Notes: generated by a model not told the origin, from the letters alone. Shown: positions 34,385-46,221, numbered from the stretch's first letter. The stretch: 64,000 nt of DNA from Calliopum simillimum (GCA_951812925.1 OX638370.1:22559964-22623963), one strand, 5' to 3'. Translations and numbers: made by a program.

Positions 34385-35437
34385 AAGAACACCAAGAGCT
34401 GTTGATTCGGTAAGATTGGTTGAATCCATACTGTTAAGAGGGAGTGGACAATCCATTTGTTTGTAAGACAACAGACAACATTGGGTTTTACCGGCATTAA
34501 AATCAATTCTATTCGCTCGACCCCACTCGGATATTGTTTTTAGGTCATCAACAAGAGTTTCATTAATTTTTCGTCTCTTACTTTCAATTTGTATGGCATC
34601 AGGACGTTTTTTGAAGGAGTGTGAATGACAAATTTTGCTGTCGTCTGCAAATGAATGGATTGGATTTACGGTCAAAGACAGAAGGTCATTGATGAATATT
34701 AAAAACAGTGTAGGCGATAGAACAGAACCTTGGGGTACTGCGGCGTTAACAGAATGTTCTTCAGATACCACACCGTCCAGGACAACACTAATGTAACGAC
34801 CATGGATAAAATTTGACATCCAACGAACAAGACAGCTACTAACTCCAAATGCAATAAGTTTAGATACGAGTGCACGATGCCAAACTCGATCGAATACTTT
34901 AGAAATATCCAAAGCAACAACCCTACTTTCGCCAAAAAGATGAATACAATGATTCCACTTTTCAGTGAGGAATGCCATCAGGTCACCAGTAGAACGAGAT
35001 CTACGGAACCCATATTGGCGATCACTAAGCAATTCATTGTGCTTCAGATAGTTCACACGATGAAAGTTAATTACGCTTTCCATTACTTTGGAAAGCGCAG
35101 AGCATAAAACAATGGGGCGGTAGTTGCTTGGGTTCGTTGCCTCACCTTTTTTAGAGACAAGCTGGATATTGGCAATCTTCCAACACGTGGAATTTTCACC
35201 ACTAGTGAATGAAATATTAAAAAGATTGCGCAATGGGCGAGCCAGTGCTGAAGCACATTTCTGAAGAACATGGGCTGATATACCGTCTGGACCCGAGGCC
35301 TTATGAATGTTGAGATTTGAAAGAACCTTTTTAACAGCCCTTGTTCGAAAGTGTATATTTGGCATTACCGAAGTATTTCTCTCTACAAAGGGCAGTGGCT
35401 GACTACTATCGGCACACCTCTCCTGAACGAACTTTTA
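34385..35437 (-). pseudogene. LINE 1 (minus strand) reverse transcriptase core, split by LINE 2
   Basis: Reads in from KFVQERCADSSQPLPF, then ASGPDGISAHVLQKC, NYRPIVLCSALSKVME, ALDISKVFDRVWH, VPQGSVLSPTLF and a HSFADDSK catalytic motif (Phe in place of the usual Tyr). The frame is open until TALGVLG, where LINE 2's A-rich tail begins. The continuation is found at 31838. There is no start codon of its own; the 5' end is truncated at about 35437. Confidence 0.85.
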
Positions 35438-37427
35438 GGTTTATGAAAATGTCGACGAAATCTAACAATGGGGTACTTTTCTGTTATGCTGATACTTCAA
35501 TATTGCGTTTAAACGAAAATCGGATCAGCTAGTATTCGCGAAATATCGCAAAAATACCTATCCCAAACAAAATTAAAAAAAAACAGAACAAATAAATATA
35601 AAAACAAATACATATATTTAATGTATTTTGCAATGCTGAATCCGAATCTGGCCTTAGAATTGCTGTATGTTGGGGAGATGAGAGTTTTGAGTAAACAAGC
35701 TAGCCAGAAGATTGGCCTTTTCAGCCGGCTCAGTGATAATTTGGCCGTCTATGAAAAGAGTTGGAATAGACGAAGACGTCTGATTTTTCACTTTTTTGAC
35801 AAACGATCAAAAGTTTTTGCTACCTTTTTGAAGGCTGAGGACTTACTGGAAAAAAAGAACAATTTTTGAATTCTTATACGCAATTAAATTTTTTGTATAA
35901 AATACAGGTGGCAATATTATTCCGAAAAGCTATTGCTAATTCGCAATCACACTTGTCGCAATTTTACTTGGGCTAAAGGCAGTGCGAAATCGCAGAAGTA
36001 TTGCGTAATTTCGGCAATGTGTTTGTTGTTGGATAAATGTCAAAGTTTTGCAATTCACACTTTCGCAACGACGCAAGGGGCTTGTGCATCAACGCGTGAA
36101 TACACCTAATTTCAATTTTCAATTTATATGTAAAACATTTAAGTATAATAAGAACCAAGTTCTTTTATAATACAAAGTGTATTCATACGAATCTTGGTAA
36201 GAAAAGCAATTCAGAAGTCAATGATTTGTAAAAATTTTGATCATACGTACAAATTTGGTTATTTTATTATAAGATAATTATGTTTAAAAATTTAAGTAAG
36301 TAATACAATAGAATGATAAAAATGGTTACTGTGTTAAGAAAAGAAAAAGTGATTGCCTAAACTGTCTTCATCCTTAATAATTTTTATACTGATGGGAAGC
36401 GAATTTCATTATGTCACGATTTTATCATGTAGCGCAGCCCTTTTTTTTACATTATTGAAGAGCCGCCATTTAAAAAATCAGCCAAAAATATATTCAAAGA
36501 ATGTCTTATATTAAATGATTTAATCCAATCTTTACAAAAAACTAAGTCTGTCTGACGCTGTTATCGCATAATTTTTCGACCACCAGCTCTCTAACTATAA
36601 TGTGCATTGTAGAGACCCATGACTTTCTATACGGGTTCAAAAATGTTGATGCTTGGCAATTGGTCTACTCTTTCACTGTTTCCCGCAACTTCAGCATTTC
36701 ATTTAATGAAGGCGAAATAGAGAGATGGGCGCAGTAAAGTCAGTTTTATTTTGATCAAATCTAAATCATGGTGTTTTGGAAATCATATTTAGATGCACCT
36801 TTTCAAAGTATGATAAAATATTTTTCTTAAAAAAAAAAAATATTAATTTAAAATATTCCTACTGCATTTTTCATATATTTTTTCGCCATACTACTATATT
36901 TTTGTAAATAAAACCTCAAAACTACTATGTATATTTGTTTGAAAATGAGTTGGCAACCCTAGCTCGTATCAGTTTCTTATCTTATAAAATATCTTATCTA
37001 TAAAATTTTCGTACCTGATCGTCTGAAGAAGAAATTGCATTTTTACTTATTTTTTTTCTTTGAGTGCATTTATTTTCATATTGTTTTAAGTTTGAAGAAA
37101 AAGATAAGAAACTGAGTATGCAGAAAATGTTTTGCATGTCTTTTAATTTAAAAAGTGCAAACCAAAAAATCCTAGCTGATTCCATTCAGGAGATATCTCT
37201 GACTCTAAAAAAGTTATAAGCTAAAGAGTGTAAAAAAAAATTCGAAATTTTTGCTTACAGGTAAATATACCGAATTTCGGGGTAATTCCGTCAGTTTTTC
37301 CTGTTTGTTGGAAAATAAAAAATTTAAACGCATTTTTTTTAGTTAATAACTTTTTGATGATTTTTGAAATAATAAATATCCAATTGCTTTGACTTCAAAC
37401 GCGTATGTTGCACCTATACATAAAAGT
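35438..37427. other. AT-rich stretch without a supported gene
   Basis: Short ORFs without motifs. ATAGTAGT-type sequence and TTGGCAACCCTAG near 36890-36961 may be an element end (see 28921). The inverted block starting near 37258 leads into the next elements. Confidence 0.5.
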
Positions 37428-38197
37428 TATAGACTAGACAGACGAAAGCTTAAATCCGAATTAAAGACGTAATAATGCGAATCATTTTATTGCATTATTT
37501 AAGGCATTTTTTAAATACATATTTCATAAACATTGACTAAAAGAAAATTTCCCAATTCAAAGGACAAAAAATTCTAAAACATCAAAATAAGATTAATACT
37601 GAGATAAGCATCAGAAAAGCTAATTAGAATTTTTTGGACCCTGAATTGGGAAATATTCTTTTAGTCTATATCTATGAAATACGTACACAGAGCGAAGAAA
37701 AAAAGCATATTTTTTCGATGCTAAATGAGTTTCTACCACGTTTGTGTGTGTGCTTGAACTACGTTTCGTTGGTGATTTGGATTTAACAACGCTCCAATAT
37801 CATATTTGTATGGTGCGTTGCGAAATCACTTAGTAAAATCGTAGTAAAATCCAAATCAGCTACGAAACGTAGTCAAAACACTCACGAACGTGGTAGAAGC
37901 TAACTTTAAAACAAAAATTTAAAATTGAAAAAGAAAATATTATTAGTTCCATTGTTGTGTTGACAGAAAAAAATTAGAATTAAAAAAATAATAAAAAATA
38001 TATATTTTTGTACTTTATTTAGCAACGCGCCCTGTACAAAATTTGGGTCGCAGCATTGTTAAAATAACCACGTTCCTGCCACTTTTGACAATGATTTTTT
38101 CTCTGAGTATTTAAAAAATGCCTAAAATCATACAACAAAAATTTGCATTATTACGTCCATAATCCGGATTTAAGCTGTCGTCTGTCTAGTCAATTAG
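37428..38197. mobile_element. Inverted-repeat element with two palindromic MITEs inside
   Basis: Outer arms: GACTAGACAGACGA..GCTTAAATCCG at 37432 and its inverse near 38190, continuing through GACGTAATAATGC and AGGCATTTTTTAAATAC. Inside are palindrome 1 (37537-37665; CCCAATTC..GAATTGGG arms) and palindrome 2 (37733-37902; CTACCACGTT / AACGTGGTAG and CTACGTTTCG / CGAAACGTAG arms). No coding sequence. Confidence 0.75.
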
Positions 38198-38757
38198 GTA
38201 GCATACGAATTTTTGTAACTAGGAAAATAAAAGAATTTCAATTTTCAAAGTAAAGCTTTTGATACTTGTAAAATATACAAACATTTTTTTTTTTTGCCAA
38301 ATAATTTGTAAACTTTTCTGAATGGAGTGATTTTATTACGGGATATGATTTTCTCTTTCAAAACTATAAATGATTGTGTACAATGTGAAAAATTCTTTTA
38401 CAAATTTCAAAAATGCTATGAGCTCTTACTAGCGGAATAACGTGCATAAATTTGTGCGAGTGAACCTAATTCCGTGACTATTTTTATTTGCTTGACTCCT
38501 TCATTTGTAATTTCTACTTACTAATGTTCCTTAAAGAAAAGAAAAACATTATGTCAGAAGAATTAAAGATAAATAAATTTTAAAATATATAAAATGAAGA
38601 AAATTGATATTTTAGATAGTTGTTTAAAGAAAATAAATCAAATTATAAATTAGCAAGGAGTTACGTGCACGCACTTATGGAGTTAAGCTCAGTGCAAAGT
38701 TTTATTCTAGAATAAGGCACAAATGCAGTGTTACTAAAAGTATATAGATTTATTATA
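38198..38757. other. AT-rich spacer
   Basis: No gene or recognised repeat. Confidence 0.5.
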
Positions 38758-39191
38758 ACTAGAATCGCCCAATGGTCAAAACTTGACCACAAATGTATTA
38801 AATAATTTTGGTACTTTTTGGACAGTTTCAGTACTTTTTTTTGCTATTTGGTACAAAATAGAAAAGCTCATTTATCACTTCTGGTACAATGACAAATGTA
38901 AAACGAAAAGAAAACAAAAAACATGAAGTCAGTGTCAGTCAGCTTTTTGTCTTTCTCTTTGTGCTGTATCCTCTGATCAGCTCTGTGTGACCGCGTATTT
39001 TGGCGTTGTTGATATTGAAAAATTTGCATTTAATTTTACTTGGCTTAAGGCAAAATATTAAAATAATTTTAACTTTGTGCACATTAACACACAAATCCCT
39101 TTCTATTGGTGTATAATTCAAAGTCGTGCATCATTTCTAACATAGTAAAAAGGGTAGGACACATTTTTGTCTTGCGTATTAATATATAGAT
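38758..39191 (+). repeat. Repeat family B, complete copy
   Basis: Runs from ACTAGAATCGCCCAATGG to TTGCGTATTAATATATAGAT. An inverted complete copy is at 57154-57580, an inverted copy split by a DINE-like insertion is at 44447-45280, and a half copy is at 16766-17010. No ORF. Confidence 0.8.
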
Positions 39192-40171
39192 ATAGTGGTT
39201 ATGAGGCTCAAATTTATGAATAATCATTTATCCGATCTCAAAATATGGTTGTAAGACTTGGAATCGTTCTAGAAGTGGAGAGTACCTTAACATGCCGCAG
39301 TTCGGAACACTTACCTTATTGTTTTTTTATTCCTAACATTTCTAGCATAAGCAATTTTTTTTAAAAATCTTTTAAATAAGCTATTTCCATGGCAAATGGG
39401 TGCATTCCCCCCCCTCTCTCTCCAATTTCCACCCTTTAATTTAATAGCACTCCACGGTTTTTCCATTTGCAATGACCAATTGACCGATTTCTGTAATAAA
39501 AATCCATGAACGTCTTACTTCCTTTTAAGGGGACATTCGCTTTTGTAATTGAAACAAAAACCATTTTTTTAAAATTTTATTATGAAAAAACTATTATATT
39601 TATTGACAAAATTTCTTTTGGAGATAGTTAAATATTGTCTAAAAAACATGAAAAAATTTTATTTTTTTATTTTTAGTTTCCCTTGGCTGCTGCAGAGGGC
39701 GTCATCCAAAAGTTACTTTTTAAACGGTAGAACATATTGTAGACCTCCTGTAACAGATTTTTGAAAAATTCAAAACGGATTTTATTCTTGAGACTCAAAA
39801 CTATAAAATAAGCCTCTAAAAGTCATACTTTTTACTATTTTGAAGTTTTTGTATGAATATTTATGAAAAATGCGAAAAAATTGAGGGACTTACCTTCAAA
39901 AAATGCCCCGTAAAAAAGGGGGGCGGGGGAGAATTTTTTAAAACTTTCAGAGGCTTATTATTTATAATATTTTTTATGAGTAATCGAATGCTTTTTGGTT
40001 TTTTAAAATCGGTCGAGTAGTTTCGGAGAAAAATGTCCTACCAGTTTGACAAGTAACTTTTGGAAAACGCCCTCTACAGCAGCCAAGGGAAACTAAAAAT
40101 AAAAAAAAAAAAAATTTTTTCATAAATATAATAGTTTTTTCATAATAAAATTTTTAAAAAAGAGCTTTGGG

Positions 40172-40383
40172 AACGAGAGAGCGGTCACACAGCTGACTTT
40201 GACAACATCAAGATCTTGGACAAAGAAAAAAGAGAAAACGCGCGATTTACATTGGAATGCCTAAGAATACAACAAAAAATAAAGACGACAATGAACACAA
40301 AAGAAGATAAAGACAACATTAGTTGCAGCTATCATATTGCCCTTAAAACTTATAAATTTCGTTCAGTCACCGGCAGTGTTTAA
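40172..40383 (+). pseudogene. Penelope-like ORF, endonuclease C-terminal fragment
   Basis: The frame reads ERESGHTADFDNIKILDKEK then RFTLECLRIQQKI and NISCSYHIAL, ending at TAA 40381-40383. The S-G-H-x-x-D-F-x-N-x-K-I-L-D signature and a following short helix with Leu/Ile spacing are characteristic of the region after the GIY-YIG domain in Penelope-like proteins (family knowledge). All upstream RT and GIY-YIG sequence is absent. Confidence 0.75.
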
Positions 40384-40523
40384 TTTTTAAATTTAAAATC
40401 TTTGATAAATTTAATTGTTTGCCTCTGTTTTTTAATGCAATTTCTTCTGTAAGTTTTTGTTTTCATTTTTCAAAAATGTTTGTGTTTTAAATATTGTTTT
40501 CTTTTTGTTTAAAGATTTAATAA

Positions 40524-40570
40524 ACTACCCCTGATAAAGGTGACATTCATATCGCCGAAACGTAGGGAGT
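40524..40570 (+). ncRNA. Hammerhead-ribozyme-like motif in the Penelope-like 3' region
   Basis: CTGATAA (40531-40537), a 5-bp stem II GGTGA/TCGCC with one G-U pair (40539-40543, 40552-40556), GAAA (40557-40560), a minimal stem III ACGT and a GTA cleavage-type triplet, then GGGAGT pairing with ACT-A-CCC as stem I. This matches the type I minimal hammerheads of PLEs and retrozymes. The core has CTGATAA instead of CTGATGA, so activity is doubtful. Confidence 0.6.
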
Positions 40571-40690
40571 AAATGTAAAATAGTCGTTTTTACTATTTTT
40601 TACATATTATTTCACTGACCAATTAAGCCTATAATAATAATTAATTAAAAAATGGTTTTTGTTTCAATTACAAAAGCGAATGTCCCCTAA

Positions 40691-41411
40691 AAATCAACGT
40701 ATCCAAGACTAAAAGCATAAAACTAAACGCAAGCAATGACATCACGTTTAGAGCTGGCAGTGATGACATCGGAAACGTCGATAGCTTCACGTATTTAGGC
40801 AATATTATCTCCATGAATGGTGGACCAAAAGAGGATATCAACTCAAGAATAGCAAAAGCAAAAGGCGCGTTTGCTCAACTGAACAAAATATGGTCTTCAT
40901 CCGTTATATCCACCAAAACGAGAGTGCGCATTTTTGATTCGAATGTGAAATCGGTTATGTTATATGGGTGCGAAACGTGGCTCGTTACGGAACAACTAAC
41001 GAACAAGCTGCAAGTATTCGACAACAAATGCTTAAGGCGAATACTAAAGGTTTGGTGGCCTCGCACTATATCAAATGCCGAGCTACATCAAAAATGCAAT
41101 CAGAGGGCTATAGCAATCGAGGTCAAGCTGCGCAAATGGAGATGGATTGGTCACACTCTCCGGAAACCACACAGCGAAGTTTGTGGCCAGGCTCTTGAGT
41201 GGAATCCACAAGGCAGTAGAGGACGTGGTAGACCCAAAACCAACTGGAAGAGGTCGCTGGAAAAGGAAATCCAAGAATCGGGAAAGTCGTGGCAAGAGAT
41301 TAAAGTCATCGCAAGGGATCGTGACAAATGGAGAGATTTCTTATTGGCCCTATGCTCCTCCTAGGAGTTAAAGGGGAATACATACATACATACATACATA
41401 CATACATACAA
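40691..41411 (+). pseudogene. RTE-like LINE, ORF2 C-terminus with (ATAC)n tail
   Basis: Open from 40691 without an internal stop to TAG at 41362. Motifs: SFTYLGNIISMNGG, STKTRVRIFDSNVKS, YGCETW, RRILKVWWPRTISNAEL, KWRWIGHTLRKP and GRGRPKTNWKRS. This tail is characteristic of a widespread insect LINE clade, probably RTE. The 3' end is an ATAC microsatellite (41377-41410), which fits RTE-type 3' ends. 5' truncated, so only the C-terminal ~220 residues remain. A second copy is on the minus strand at 48712-49372. Confidence 0.8.
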
Positions 41412-41639
41412 AAGAACTTTTGCCAATAAATATTATAGTTTTTTCATAATAAAATTTTTAAAAACTGTTTTTTTGTTTTCAATGACAAAAGCGAATGTCC
41501 CCTTAAAATGACATAGTCAATAGATTATCCGTATACGTTAAATATTTTCAGAGATATGATGATTTTTCTTTTGACTCACGTTTTACCTTTCTGTGGAAAT
41601 GCCAATGTGTCTAATATGTTTGCTTACCACGTGTAGAGT

Positions 41640-42256
41640 GTACTCACTGAAACATTCTTACTTTAGCAACATGTTTCCAAGGCGCAATGCATTATGTTGC
41701 GTGGAACACACAACACAAAAACATGTTGCGTGAGAGCGTATCTACTGTTGCTGTTACTCTCTATCTATCAACAACGGCAAAAGAGACTGAAGAAATAGTA
41801 ACACCAACAACGAATGTATAAAATAGAATCCACAATAAAAACAGAAAAAGAAATCCAACAACACAAAGCAATAATCCGAAAAAAAAGCAAAAACAAAAAG
41901 AAACGAAAAAAAAAAAACATTTACTCCGACAACGTTGAGAATAATTTTTTTCGATAGTTTTATTCGTGTTTTCTCTGCCGTACGTCGTGGACTTAAAATC
42001 AGTAGATACGTGAGCGCGCCGTGTGTTAAAGTAAAGAAAATTATTGTAAAAACAAAAAAAGAATAAAATTCCTAAAAAAACTGCAAAAAAGTTTTTGACA
42101 AACACAAAATTTTAACAAAAAATAAAATAAAAACATAATCTTTATTTTAAAAAAGTGCATTGATACAGAGAGAGTGTTGAGAAAGTCAATTTTTAAGTTT
42201 TTCATCAAATAAGAAACAACAACTACAACAACAAAATGTTCAGCTCTTTTACAGGT
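41640..42256 (+). other. Possible host-gene 5' exon with a six-codon CDS and splice donor
   Basis: ATG at 42236 is preceded by CAACTACAACAACAAA, a very typical fly start context, and the frame MFSSFT runs 19 nt into ACAG/GTAAAT, a good donor at 42255. The upstream 41730-42235 is A-rich and CAACAA-rich without repeats, as in fly 5' UTRs. Candidate acceptors downstream are CTTTCAG at about 45877 and AAACTTAG at about 45984. The next exon and identity are not established. Confidence 0.35.
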
Positions 42257-43182
42257 AAATACTATGTATGTGTGGCACAACACAACAAGAACAGAACAAT
42301 ATTGCAACATATTGAAAGAAAGTTTAAAGAAAAAAGAAAGGACAATTGTTGAAGTTTATTGAAACAAACATCAATTGAAAAAAAAAAAAAAAAAAACAAT
42401 AAAATAAAAACAAATGAAAAACAAAATGAAAATAGTATTTAATACATATATATAAATTAATAAATAATAATATATTAATAAATATATATATTCAAGGACT
42501 ATATATAAATATATATATTTAATTATATATAGATATATATATCCATCAAATTAACAAAAATATTTATATATATGATTGATATATTATATTGAAAAACAAC
42601 AGCAATCAATAGAATAAATAACACACATGTCTTTATAAATAAAAGTAGGAAAAAAAGGACATTCATTAGTCATCGCAATGCATCATTCTTTTTTTTCTGT
42701 TTTTACTTTCCTCATTTTACCTCGACACCAATTACACAATCAGCAAAACAATACACTTTTTTTTTACATATATCCTTTCACACACTTTCTGGCATCCTTA
42801 AGCATACTCATGTCATCACCCAGCGCGCCACCCAAAATTGGTACACCTATTTCGTTGTGAACTCACAATTTTGTTTGTTTTTTTGTACACACTTTCGTTC
42901 CAACATATATACATTATATATATAAGTAGATATATAATACTATATATATATAAATTAAAACACATACACATAGACAATTGTATTGGTTTTTAAAGAAGTA
43001 CAACAAACCTTATAGTCGTCAACAAATTTTTAGTTAGAGGTCGCTTGCAAAAATGATTGCACTGTGGCATGGAGTTCGAGAAAATATTTATCGAAGTTGA
43101 AAGTTCGAGAAAGCTAAAATCAAGTTTTTTTTAGACAACAATTGGATTTTCAAACTTATGGGGCATTAAGTATACGTGTAGC
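42257..43182. other. AT-rich DNA with TATA-type microsatellites
   Basis: ATATAT tracts at 42440-42560 and 42905-42955. A short ORF (MSSPSAPPKIGTPISL at about 42810) is open but unsupported. Consistent with intronic DNA. Confidence 0.45.
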
Positions 43183-44040
43183 GAACATAAAAAAAAATGT
43201 TGATGTATCCGATTTCAGTAATTTTTGAGTATGTTATACCTACGGTCACCAACCGTCCTGTATGTCCGGGGACAGTTCTGTATTTCGGCTACGTGTCCAC
43301 GGAATTCATTTGAGAAATACGGGACATACAAATGTTCTGTATTTTATTTTGTGTCCCCTATTTCTCCTGTATTTGCACAGTTTATTTATTAATCTGTATA
43401 AAATATCAATAAACACCGTAATTGTTTAGCTAACTCATCACAATATGAAGTTGCATATTTTCATATTTTTATCAATAGCTTAAAAACCTTTTGAGGATAT
43501 GCAAACTTAAACTGTGATTATATAGTTTCGCAACAGATAGAATCATTTTATAAACGGTAACTATCATTTAAACTTTCTCGAGCTCAAAGAATATTTGAGG
43601 TCACACGGAGACATTTTAAAAATAGTTTCTTTTGCCCAAAAATACTAAGAGCCGTTTTCACAATATCTGGGTAAAATTCAACTTGCGTATTGATATAATA
43701 TCAAAGTGCCAGTTAAGATTAAAGCCAATTTAAATGTAAAACAAGTAAAAGAAATAAATGTTTTTATTAACGAGCAATAAATAAAGTTTAAATTTTTGAA
43801 TTAACGAAGAAAATTGTACCGTTGAGGTCCTCGTATGTAGGTATACTTTTGTTTTTGCTCATCAGTCATTGTTTGCCTCAATATTTATGTGTCCCCGATT
43901 TTCGCCCGACTATACCCGATTATCCCCGTTTTTTTTCGGATAAATGTCTACACTGGATTCAGATACCAAACGATTTTCAAATATAAGGTCTGGTTAACGA
44001 GCTATAATGCTTTAAAATTTTGACTAATACGTACTACTTC
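43183..44040. mobile_element. Family F MITE split by the hAT-like repeat (family C)
   Basis: Left F half 43183-43230 (GTTGATGTATCCGATTTCAG) and right F half 43946-44040 (GGTCTGGTTAACGAGCTA) flank family C at 43241-43945, which begins TACGGTCACCAACCGTCCTG and contains GTCCGGGGACAGTTCTGTAT. This is the uninterrupted relative of the halves at 15668 and 25182. Its own 3' terminus is degenerate and no target duplication is clear. Confidence 0.7.
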
Positions 44041-44446
44041 AAACCCCATTATCCAGCTTAAAAAAGTTAAAATCAAATAAATAATGTAGCCATATTTATA
44101 CTTCATTTAATGAGCTTTTTGACTGCATTTTTGGATTTTAAAATAAATTTCGTTTTTCGGAAAAAGGTGGACCCAAATTTTTGAAAATTAATTCTAACAA
44201 AGTTTGTCCCTTTCAATTTTTTTTTCTAAAAATAGCCAATAGTGAATAGATAATTCTTATAATTCTTGCCAAATTTCATAGTGGGCGTGGAAGTCATTCA
44301 GGAGCCAAGATTATAGCTTCATGGAGCGAAAACCGAATTTCATACAAAAACTGTCCAAAGTTTGAAGATCATTTACCAAATTTATTACTGTAAACATATT
44401 TTCCTTTGTTCAAAATAAAAGAAAATATGAAATTTCGGTGGTTTTT
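44041..44446. other. AT-rich spacer
   Basis: No gene or clear repeat. Confidence 0.45.
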
Positions 44447-45280
44447 GTCCTACCTTTTTTACTATGTTAAAAATGGAGCAAGACTTTGAAGTATATACCA
44501 TTAGAAAGGTATTTGTGTGTAAATTTGCACAAAGTTAAAATTATTTTGATAATTTGCCATTAAGCCAGGTAAAATTAGATGCAAATTTTTCAATATTAAC
44601 ACAGAGCTGAAAAGAGCATAAAGCACAAAGAGAAAGACAACTACTTAGTAAGGGCGGTATATTTGGACATGAGATAATCGAACTGAATTTTACTCATACA
44701 CTAAGAACTATAAATGCAAGTTGTCAATAAAAACTGGGCAAATTCGGCCAATAGAGCGTGGCATCTCCCATATAAGCAAAAGTTTCAAAATGCTATACTG
44801 AAAGCATTTTTTGAGATAATCCAACTAAATTTTACTCAGACACCAAGAACTATTATAAATGCAAGCTCCCAACAAAAACTGGGTGAAATCGGACAAGAGG
44901 GCGTGGCACCTTCGATATAAACAAAAGTTTTAAAATGCTATACTGAAAAAGTTTTTTGAGATAATCCAACCAAATTTCACTCAGACAATAAGAACTGTAA
45001 ATACAAGCTCTCAGAAAAACAAGGTGAACTCGGACAAGAGGGCGTGACACCTCCCATATTAGCAAAATTTTAAAAATACTGCAGCTTAGGGTATTTGATG
45101 TTTGGCCAGGCTAAAGGTTACACCCTTACTAGTTTGTTTTCTTTTCGTTTCACATTTGTCATTGTACCAGGTATGATATATGAGCTTTTCTATTTTGTAC
45201 CATATAACAAAAAAAAGTACTAAAACTGTCCAAAAAGCACCAAAATTATTACAAATTTTGACCTTTGGGCGATTTTAGTA
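44447..45280 (-). repeat. Repeat family B, inverted copy with a DINE-like insertion
   Basis: B sequence 44447-44640 and 45133-45280 is interrupted by 44645-45132. Compared with the intact copy at 57154-57580 the break lies next to AGAGAAAGACAA, essentially the same place where the half copy at 16766 meets its DINE-like repeat. Confidence 0.75.
44645..45132 (+). mobile_element. DINE-1/Helentron-like repeat, copy 4 (body units only)
   Basis: TTAGTAAGGG at the left and CCCTTACTAG at the right are inverted. Inside are three ~145-bp units (starts near 44712, 44858 and 45000) with GACAAGAGGGCGTGGCACC and TTTTTTGAGATAATCCAAC. The head region seen in copies 1-3 is missing. Confidence 0.75.
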
Positions 45281-46221
45281 CGAATTTGATCCTAAAAAAA
45301 ACATCACTACTTATCTAAATAAAGAAATTTTGTATCAATTTCGGAACTATTCTCGGTGTGAAGAAAAAAAACTTCAAAAAAACTTCTAGCTACATCCTTG
45401 CAAATTTCGAAACTTTAATAATTTTTCTTATACTCCACATACCACAGTGCATTACCACAATTATATACAAACACAATATGAATGTTCCCAAACCAAGTAA
45501 CTACATGCTGTGTGCATTTCTTCCCCCACTCTCTTGCTGTCCCATATATCCTGTCCTGCCTGGCGTCGTCTGTCTCATTGTGTGTGACAGCAGCAATTTG
45601 ACTTTAATTTGAAATTCCAATTTTTATTGTCTTTTCAGTGTTGTATTTGCATCCTTTTTTTACACAATTTGTTGTTTTTGTTTGTTTTGTTCCGTTTTTT
45701 TTTTTCTGTTTTCTGACATTACTGTGCGATTAAAAAACCATTATAAATAGCGTGCGAAACTTGTGTGTGATAGCAGTTACATACAAACGATGAATGCAAT
45801 AACACCACATATCCATACATATGTTATTTGCACTTTATGGATATGATTGTTGTTGCTGTTGTTGTTGTTGCTTTCAGAGCACAATCCATTAAATGCGCTG
45901 TTGTCCTCTTCATGGTTTTTTTCCCTGTTTTTATTTTATTTATTTATCTTTTGTGTTTTTTTCTTTTGCTCCTGTAAAACTTAGGGGACTTACTGCGCGA
46001 GCCCAACCCAACGTCATCACTAACGTTTTTGTTGTTTTTTGTTTTGATAAAACTTTGTGTTAAGTTGTCAAGAGTGTTAATGGAACACACCCAGATTTTT
46101 ATATTTTTTCTTTTTTTGTTAATGGAATTTTTAAAATTTTGAATTATGCATATTGATTGGATTAATGTTTTAATTAAAATGCGGGAAAATTAAGCTTTAA
46201 AAAAAAATCCAGTCATTTCTA
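45281..46221. other. Low-repeat AT-rich DNA
   Basis: GTTGTTGCTGTTGTTGTTG microsatellite at about 45849-45870 ends in a good acceptor-like TTTCAG. A GC-richer patch lies at 45500-45590. No gene could be assembled. Confidence 0.4.

Larger units (their letters stand above)
40172..40648 (+). mobile_element. Penelope-like element, 3' end only
   Basis: Starts in the C-terminus of the PLE ORF and runs through a 3' terminal (pLTR-like) region containing a hammerhead-like motif. It is inserted in the right arm of the surrounding inverted-repeat element, whose sequence resumes at 40649. Confidence 0.75.
39529..41502. mobile_element. TTAA-bounded inverted-repeat element holding PLE and RTE fragments
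   Basis: GGGGACATTCGCTTTTG at 39529 is mirrored at 40688 and again at 41502; TTAA flanks 39525-39528 and 41503-41506. Arms 39529-39720 and 40040-40162 plus 40649-40688 share GGCTGCTGCAGAGGGCGT and TTATGAAAAAACTATTATA. The right arm is split by a Penelope-like fragment, and a second right-arm copy (41418-41502) follows an RTE-like fragment. The order of insertions is inferred. Confidence 0.7.
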
